Source: Numida meleagris (taxonomy: Eukaryota; Chordata; Aves; Galliformes; Numididae). Taken from it: a DNA stretch of 64,000 nt. How positions within the stretch are numbered: the stretch's first letter is position 1; the number at the start of each line of letters is the position of its first letter. The stretch spans positions 10,144,041 to 10,208,040 of the forward strand of contig NC_034412.1 in NCBI RefSeq assembly GCF_002078875.1, given 5' to 3'. The notes under the pieces were generated by a model that was given only the letters and a program-made list of their open reading frames with translations, was not told where the DNA came from and ran no database searches. The position numbers and the translations under genes were made by a program. Shown piece by piece: positions 48,301-64,000 of the stretch.

Positions 48301-50081
48301 TTTAAAAGATGTCTGATATAAATCACCATCTAGGTCTGTTTCACAACTTTTTTTTGTAATTGTTTGGCATGTTCCCCATTTCCGCGGGCTGAGTAAATCC
48401 TGTGTGGGTTTAATCTCTAGCCTGCAGGCACATAAAATGCATTGCACAATTTGGCCTTTGCATTTTAGAGAATCTTTTTCCTTGACTTAAATACCTGTAG
48501 CATCTCCCCTGCCACATGGCAGGGTGGCATTGAGTGAGGAGGGAAGAGATCACTTTGTCTTAATTTTAATCCCCCCCCTCTCCTCCTCGTTGTTTCCCCA
48601 GCTTTGGTTTTCCTGTTAGCAGCACACACGCTTTGAAATGCAAATAATCTCTGGATATCACTAGCTAATTCTCCTGTTGCCACGTCACCCACCACCCACC
48701 CGTGCGTGTGCCAGTTCTTCGCATCCTAGCAGGGTGGATGGCCAACTTGTGTTCCTGACCTGTATGAACCTGTTGGTGCCGTGTTTGAATGGCTGGGACT
48801 TGGGCTGTATCAGCCATGGCTGCTAGAGACATTTTCAAGAAAACAACCACCTTGGGGCTTTCACTTCTCTTTTTCTGCAAGAACCAAAGAGATGGAAGTG
48901 GGGAAATGCCAGCAATTCCTGTGGGTTGCGTGGTTAGAGTTACTGAAGAGCTTGGCACTCACAGATGTCTGAACACCAAGAGAAAAGTGAATGGCTCTGC
49001 AGTTGGATATCAGTGAAAACTGCCTTGCTTTGGAACAGCAGAGGAGGCTGGAGAGTCTCTTTCACAGGGGACGTCTAGAAAAATGGGTTAGGATGGCAAT
49101 GTATTGAATCGTGTAAGAGTTTCCTTGTGACTGTTCCTGCTAAATGCATACACTCAATTCAGTTAGAGCTTCTAAACAGAAACCAATGGCTTCAGCATGG
49201 GATGAGTAACGTTTTGCTGAGTAAAGGTTTCCAGATGAGAAAACAGTTTGGGGATGTGCTGCGCCAGCACGTTAGTGCAAGAGTGTCCTAAAAGGGAATC
49301 TAATATGCTGTGAACTAGCACAGTGAGTAGGAGTGTCTTAACTCGGGGTGTTCATTACATACCCCCAGGATGGTGACTGCCTCTGTTTTGGAGCCAGCTC
49401 TTGAGTTGTGCTCCAAGTCTCATCATGGACCAGGTTTTTGGGATGTTTTTACTCCTCAGAGCTTTGAGGACTGTCTGCATGTTATTTCATTGCTTCCTCC
49501 CTGTCTTGGTGAATATGGTACTCAAGTTTAAAAGTGGGAAGACTGATATAGGCTACTCATCATAGGTATTAGATACTCTCAAAAGATAACTGAGAAGTCA
49601 GATTTGGCACAATTCTCAGGTTGGTCAGGGTCTTGCTTTCAAACACTGTTCAGTTCCTGGCTTCATGATTTTTATTCCATTGTCAAAAACAGGAGGGCTT
49701 CTAACAAAACAGGATGAATCACTTTACATGTGTTGTTTCCAGTGCTTCCAGGATTACAGGGTGTTGTAAAAAGAATGCTTTCTACTTTGTGTGTAATAAA
49801 CACACACCAACCCCCTGCCCCCTCTCTCAAGGGATGCACAAGAGAAAGAAAGATTGTATTTGATTGTGTAATAGCACAACTCTTTTAGAACACTTCTGTC
49901 TTTGGGAAAGCCAGGTGTTAGCCTTATGTTCCACTGTTCTAAAGCAAGTAAAGGTCTAGAGTTGGTCACTTGTTTGGAAGTGTGGCTGTTGTCTGAACAA
50001 ATGCAGTGCACGTGCAGTAGCTGGTGCATTCAGTGTGTGCATAAATCTATCTCCATCCTTCTGGTATGCCTTCTCTTCTAA

Positions 50082-59078
<8,997 letters not shown>

Positions 59079-59193
59079 TCTCCTTTCGGCCTGCTTCAGG
59101 AGTGAACTCGTGGACTCAAGGAGAGACTCTCCCAAACAGACCGATACCATCCTAAAACATTCCAGCCCCCCAAAACCATCAGTATACCCATAA
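59079..59193 (+). CDS. TP63: TP63 gamma-specific terminal exon
   Basis: This 115-nt exon (114 coding bases including the stop, plus one base completing His356) encodes the gamma C-terminus HLLSACFRSELVDSRRDSPK...KPSVYP, residues 356-393, then TAA at 59191-59193. The acceptor is CTCTGCAG| after a long pyrimidine tract. Its position, 3.8 kb after exon 10 and before the alpha exons, matches the mammalian gene. The gamma tail lacks the SAM and inhibitory domains, so TAp63-gamma is a strong activator. About 13 of 38 residues differ from my recollection of the human tail, far more than in the shared exons. Confidence 0.95.
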
Positions 59194-59775
59194 ACGGAGC
59201 TGGCGGGCTGGCTTTGCCCAGCTCGTGGGACTAGGAGCAGTGGGGCAAATATGCAGCCTGATAGCAACAGAGTACATAGTGAGAGTAATCTCCTGAAGGG
59301 ACTCAAACTTTGCCAAAACAACAGACGCTTCTACAGATCTCTTAGCTGTAGCCGATGGCACTGGGAGGTCTGGAACCATGATGTTGTCTTTCTCGGTGTA
59401 ACTTTTTGTTCTTGTTTTTGTAATCTCTTTCCTGTTAACTTCTGTATTTGTGAAACTCAGTAGGGTTTCTCTGAGCAGGTCTCAATTTTAAAATGCCTTG
59501 TCTTGTATAAATTTTAAAAAGTATTCATGGGCTGGGTGGGGATAGGAGGAGGGCGGGATGTTTTCAAGTCTGTGGTAATCTGTTAGGCCTGTTTTAATGC
59601 CATTTATGCAGTAATGGTGCAATTAGCTGAAGTATCTGTACTGCTGGACAGAGGGAGGTAGTAACTACATTGGCACTAATTAAGTCATTTTTCCCCTTTA
59701 GAAGTACCCTCTAGTTTGGTGTTATGAATTGTTTCCCTCTATTTCTAATAATAAAAGGTCTGATCTAGAACAGAT
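59194..59775 (+). other. TP63: TP63 gamma 3' untranslated region
   Basis: This is the region after the gamma stop codon up to just beyond the poly(A) signal at 59750-59755. It is U-rich in the middle (59400-59520) and has no open frame of note. The end is inferred from the signal and not observed. Confidence 0.6.
59750..59755 (+). terminator. TP63: Poly(A) signal of the gamma transcript
   Basis: A canonical AATAAA lies about 560 bases after the gamma stop, in the context CTAATAATAAAAGG. It is the only canonical hexamer I found between 59194 and about 59800, so it is the best candidate for gamma mRNA 3' end formation. Confidence 0.6.
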
Positions 59776-62700
59776 AAAAATTACAGGGAGGACTGGATGA
59801 CTCTGTCAGACTTAGCACGAAACTTCTGGGCTTAGTCCAGATGTGCTGAATTAGAAAGCTCCTTCCTGGCTCTTGTGAGCTCAGTCCAAGTGCGCAAGGT
59901 GAAGGTGGAGTCTTGCTGTGTAATGACATCCATGTGTACCCAGTGTCCCTGTCCCTTTGTGGCTGAGGGTGTAGAGGGCAGTCTGCCCAAATCTGCTCAT
60001 TGCCCAACCTGTGGAAAGCTTGCCAGAAGGTCAGAGCTCGCCCCTTTCCGTGTGGACTTCAAGCAGTTACTAGATGTTCTTTTGTAGTATTCATTAAGCT
60101 TACTACATGGTACCCTTTGCTACAGTCTGCAGCTCAAAGGAGAGCAGTGCCAGCATCTGTTAGAGATGGCTCAGCCTGCTCGCCTTAAGCCATGCCCACT
60201 TTATCCAGTAATCCTGCAATCAGTAGCCACTGTTTTCATTTAGTGTGTCCATAAAGTGGACAGGCTTAGCAATTCCTGCACAGGAGACCCTTTTTCAACA
60301 AGGACTTGTAAACCTTCAGACTGCTTGTGTCAAATCTACCTCTGAAAGGTGTTTGAATGGGACTTGACAGGGTTTGTGTCCTTTAGAAGCTTCATGTCTA
60401 AGTGCCAAACCCAGATCATCACAAAGGAAGAATGATGAACGGGCAAGTAAAACATGCCATGGATTTAAACTGGCATTGCTGAATGTGGCTCTGGGAGCAG
60501 GTACTGGAGATGAGAGAGGAGCTGTGGAGATGCCTGCTGTGGCTTATCTTTACATTAAAAATGGCCCCTAATGCTGATAGAAACGTGTCCTTCAGCCCAC
60601 GTTCTCAGGCAGTAGCATCTCATCTGGGGAACCCTCTGGTGTTCATGGCTGTGGAAAGTAGAAATGTGGAGGAAAAAAAAGCTTCCTGAGGGGTGCACTG
60701 GGAAAGGAGTTTCCTGCACGCTGATGTTTGTCCACATCAGTGGTGGTCATGGAGCAGAGCTTGGATGCAGGTGCCAGGGACCAGCTGCCCAAGGGAACTG
60801 TGAGCTGGGGGCTGAATCAGTACTAATGGGGACCTGTGTTCCTGCAGCTCTGCACTGGATTTACTTGAGGCAGGTGCATACCCACCACTGATACAGTTCT
60901 GGTTAGGCACAGCCTGAAGAAAAGATGCCTTTCAAATGCAGAGCAGGGCTCCTGGCCACCCACAAAGAAAGAGAAGGCCTGATGCAGTGGGAGATCGCTT
61001 ATCTCTGAGCATCTCATCATCTGCTTCCAGGCAGCCGAGCTGTGATCTAAGCAGGTGATGACTCGCTCCAAAATCTCTTTTAAGAGCTGTATTCCATCTC
61101 TGGATATCTCCTTTGTTGTCTTAATGAGCCTTCTTCTACCATAAGAGTGTGGGGGAGAGCTGATGCAGAAGAGCCCCAAAAAAGTGATTAAATATAAATA
61201 ATAACTAAACACCAGCAGTGACTATTCATACAGTTGCACTTCTACCATTGTTCCTTATATAAAATCAGTCAAATCAAGTGCCTCTTCACTTTGTCTGAGA
61301 ACTCCAGGAAGTACTTCAAGATCACAGAAAAGATAACTTTTGCTCTGTGCCTATTTATTTGGTGCAAGAAAGGCACCAGTTAGCTCTCACACAGGGAAAG
61401 GATCTGAACTGCAAATGCAGCCCAAATGTGGGAATGGCCTTAGCAATGTTGGTCTGTCGTTCCAAGACAGGTTCGTTACATTGGTTCTGCCAGCCTATGA
61501 ATGGCAATGTGGAAACACTGGGATGAGGTAAATGCTGGGATGGGAGTACCTAATGCGTAGCAAGAGCTCTGCTTTAAGGCCTGCCTGCTAGCAAGTTTGA
61601 GGAGGCGAACCATCAGAAGGTATGAGGTACTCACAGCCTGCCATCAGGAGATCCCAGCTCATGCTCCATTCATTGTTTGGTCTGGCCCGTGGGAAGACTC
61701 CTGCACCACTGTGGGCAATACAAATACAGTGCCTGGGACTCGCACGAAACAAGGAAGTGAATTAGTTGGATCCCACTGTCCTCTGGAAAGGCTCTCCTGT
61801 TTGTACTCCTTAGAAGAGGATCACTGTGAAGATGGTCTTAATGGTGACTCGATTTGCTCTCCAGCTACGAGGTGATTATCTTAGAAGGTGCAGCTTTTTC
61901 CATCATAATGCCTGGAACTGGAAGTAGTTGAAATCACTTCTCTGTCTGTCCTCTGCAGCTAAACAAAAGAACAAAACCCTTTTCCAAGCCAGCTGTCTTT
62001 TTGATTTTTTTCATCTTTTACTTCAGAAAAGTAAGCCTTTCAAGGAATAACCAGTTAATACTGGGCCTTGTCAGTCAGGTCAGGTTAGTCTTTGTCAACT
62101 AGTTAATGGATATCCACTTACAGCTGTATTCCTTGAAGAGCATATTGCATCCATTGCTTACATTGGGAAATTCCCAAACTTGAAATCTAAAGGGAATTAC
62201 TAGCTCCACCCTTGTCCGTGTTGTAGCTGCTGTCTACCTTGTGACAGAGCTTCTCCTTTCCATGCCCTCAGTTGGTTACCAAGCATGCAAACCAGTTTTG
62301 TGGTTGAAAAGATGTGCTATTGGTTGCTCTAGAACTGCACTTTTTTGAGATTTGAGAAGCAAGGGTATCTGCTTTGTAGTGTTTCATGAGCCTTGTAAAT
62401 GGGAGAGTGCAAATGAGCATCTGTGTTATTTGTGTCACTATTAGACATGTTGACATCCCAAGGTTATGCAACCCAGTGGGGGATCCCTACTTGAAAAAAA
62501 AAATGTTATTGGGCACACAAACCATATATGAATTTGGGGTGTAATTCTTCTGTCCTTGATGTGGTCAACATAAGGAAAAGCAGGCCCAGAACTGGGCAAC
62601 CTCAACTACAGTCTCTGCATTGTGAATAGCTCTTCAGGGACAGCAAATTGTAGGTACTGGGGCTGGGGTGAATTCTTACTCTCCAACTCTGAGCTGTCCT

Positions 62701-64000
62701 TCTCTTGCACTTACTGAAACTTTGTCATTTACATTAATGCTGCTTACCTTATGGTGTGCTTATCTAAAGTTGGTGAGGACTCCTAGGACCTGTCTACTGA
62801 ATCAGATAATTGGTCTATCCAAGCAGTTTCCTACCTCTGGTAAAGGGCTGATAACCACTGAGCTGGGAAAACACAGAATTATATAAGGTAACCTGTGAAC
62901 TGAACTGTGCTTAATATGTGGGAGAGTAAGTTCCTTCCTGACCTCTTGAGATGATCAGTATATGCCTTGAAGCATGAGAGTTGATTGCCCTCATATGAGC
63001 TTGCATAACTACAAACCTTACTGGATAAATAATTACCTTGCCACTTGAAGAGAGAAAAATCGGTTGCAGAATGTGACTCAGTGCCTTTTGTATCAGACTG
63101 TTCCAAGAAGTATAATAGTCTCTTAATTGAAGTCCTTATACCTTGATATTAAAATGCATTTCATTGGCGTTGATATCAAAGAAATGTTAATGCTCCTACT
63201 TCTAATCTTTCTTGAGATGTAGTAAGTGTGATTTTAATGAAAATCACTGTGCATGACATTCTTATAATATCTATTTTTAAAAAAAAGAAAAAAGCAATAT
63301 ATGAATCCACAAACACCATGTAGTCTGTGTGTTTAATACCAAAAACATTTTCTTGTGTTTCTAAGGCTATTGCTATATTGATGTGTGACGTTAATTTTGA
63401 ATAAAATTTTGCATCTTGGTTTATCTTGGGACTCTTCTTTGGGTAGATGGCTTTCTTTAGAACTTTCACATCTGCTAGCGTGACTGAATAATTTAATTGA
63501 AAATTATTATGGGTACGAAAAAACCACTTTTGTTTCTTTCCTGTTTTCTTTTTTTTTTGCTTGGGTTTGATTGTCTTCATAGAGCTAATCTTGATTCTTT
63601 AAAGTACAAATGAGGTAAGAGTGGAGGCTGTAAGTGGAAGTATGCATTTGCTTTATGTAGCATAGGGTGCTTTGAGTTGGCCTTTGTTTGCTTTTTTTCC
63701 CTGGTGTTCTGTAGGAACCCTACTAATTTTAATGAGATCACTGTTGGTGGCATAGAGAGCACAGTTAGGCCTGTTACTGACCTCCTTGGAGAATCTTGTT
63801 TTGTACCAACAGACAAAAAAGTGTATAGAATCGTGAGCTCTCTAAATAAAACCTGCCCTGAACTTAAATAGTAAAAAGAAATCTCTTGGGAAGTCTCTGA
63901 TTTGATTTGGAGTTCTACTATGGGGGCTCTTGTACGCGATGACTTCCTCACTTGCATATCATGCAGACTTTGCACTAAGGGAGTACTTGGGTGTATTAAC
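59776..64000. other. TP63: Downstream intron sequence towards the alpha/beta exons
   Basis: For alpha/beta transcripts this region is the continuation of intron 10. No exon 11 (start of the alpha/beta tail), SAM-domain coding sequence or other gene was found up to the window end. AT-rich stretches occur around 63130-63570, including an AATAAA at 63400-63405. No clear repeat was recognised. Confidence 0.75.

Noticed and set aside
59776..64000. Possible alpha/beta exons 11-14 or SAM domain
   Set aside because: No open frame in this region resembles the p63 alpha tail or a SAM domain. The exons probably lie beyond the window.

Overview
This is vertebrate nuclear DNA, almost certainly from a bird and probably a galliform. 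It carries one split gene with canonical GT..AG introns, 3' fragments of CR1 LINEs, and a few old MIR-like SINE remnants. No bacterial, viral or organellar genes are visible. The gene is TP63 (tumour protein p63, p53 family), on the + strand.

Layout. 1-6244 is non-coding and presumably the last TA-specific intron, because exons 1-3 of the long TA isoforms are not seen. About 6245-6592 is the internal promoter and first exon of the deltaN isoforms: inverted CCAAT boxes, a TATA box at 6388-6395, and the 14-codon deltaN start exon at 6551-6592. After a 16.9 kb intron comes exon 4 (23467-23721). After a 26.4 kb intron comes a compact block of six exons between 50124 and 55232, which encode the DNA-binding domain, nuclear localisation signal and oligomerisation domain. 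A separate terminal exon (59079-59193) encodes the gamma C-terminus, with a 3'UTR and a poly(A) signal at 59750-59755. The alpha/beta exons (SAM domain and inhibitory tail) are not in the window and should lie past 64000.

Joining the nine coding exons gives an uninterrupted 1182-nt reading frame (393 residues plus stop), the same length as human deltaNp63-gamma. All exon lengths and phases are mutually consistent. The zinc ligands and the arginines mutated in human EEC syndrome are intact, so this is a functional gene.

The rest is intron. The most interesting parts are an exon-like 98-nt module inside the deltaN promoter, a group of p53/p63-type response elements between 43.6 and 45.3 kb in the large intron, an in-frame stop at the exon 10 donor followed by tandem poly(A) signals (the likely epsilon isoform end), and several GC-rich or homeodomain-motif-rich blocks that look like enhancers. 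No wholly new system was found. The regulatory proposals rest on motif reading and need alignment or chromatin data.
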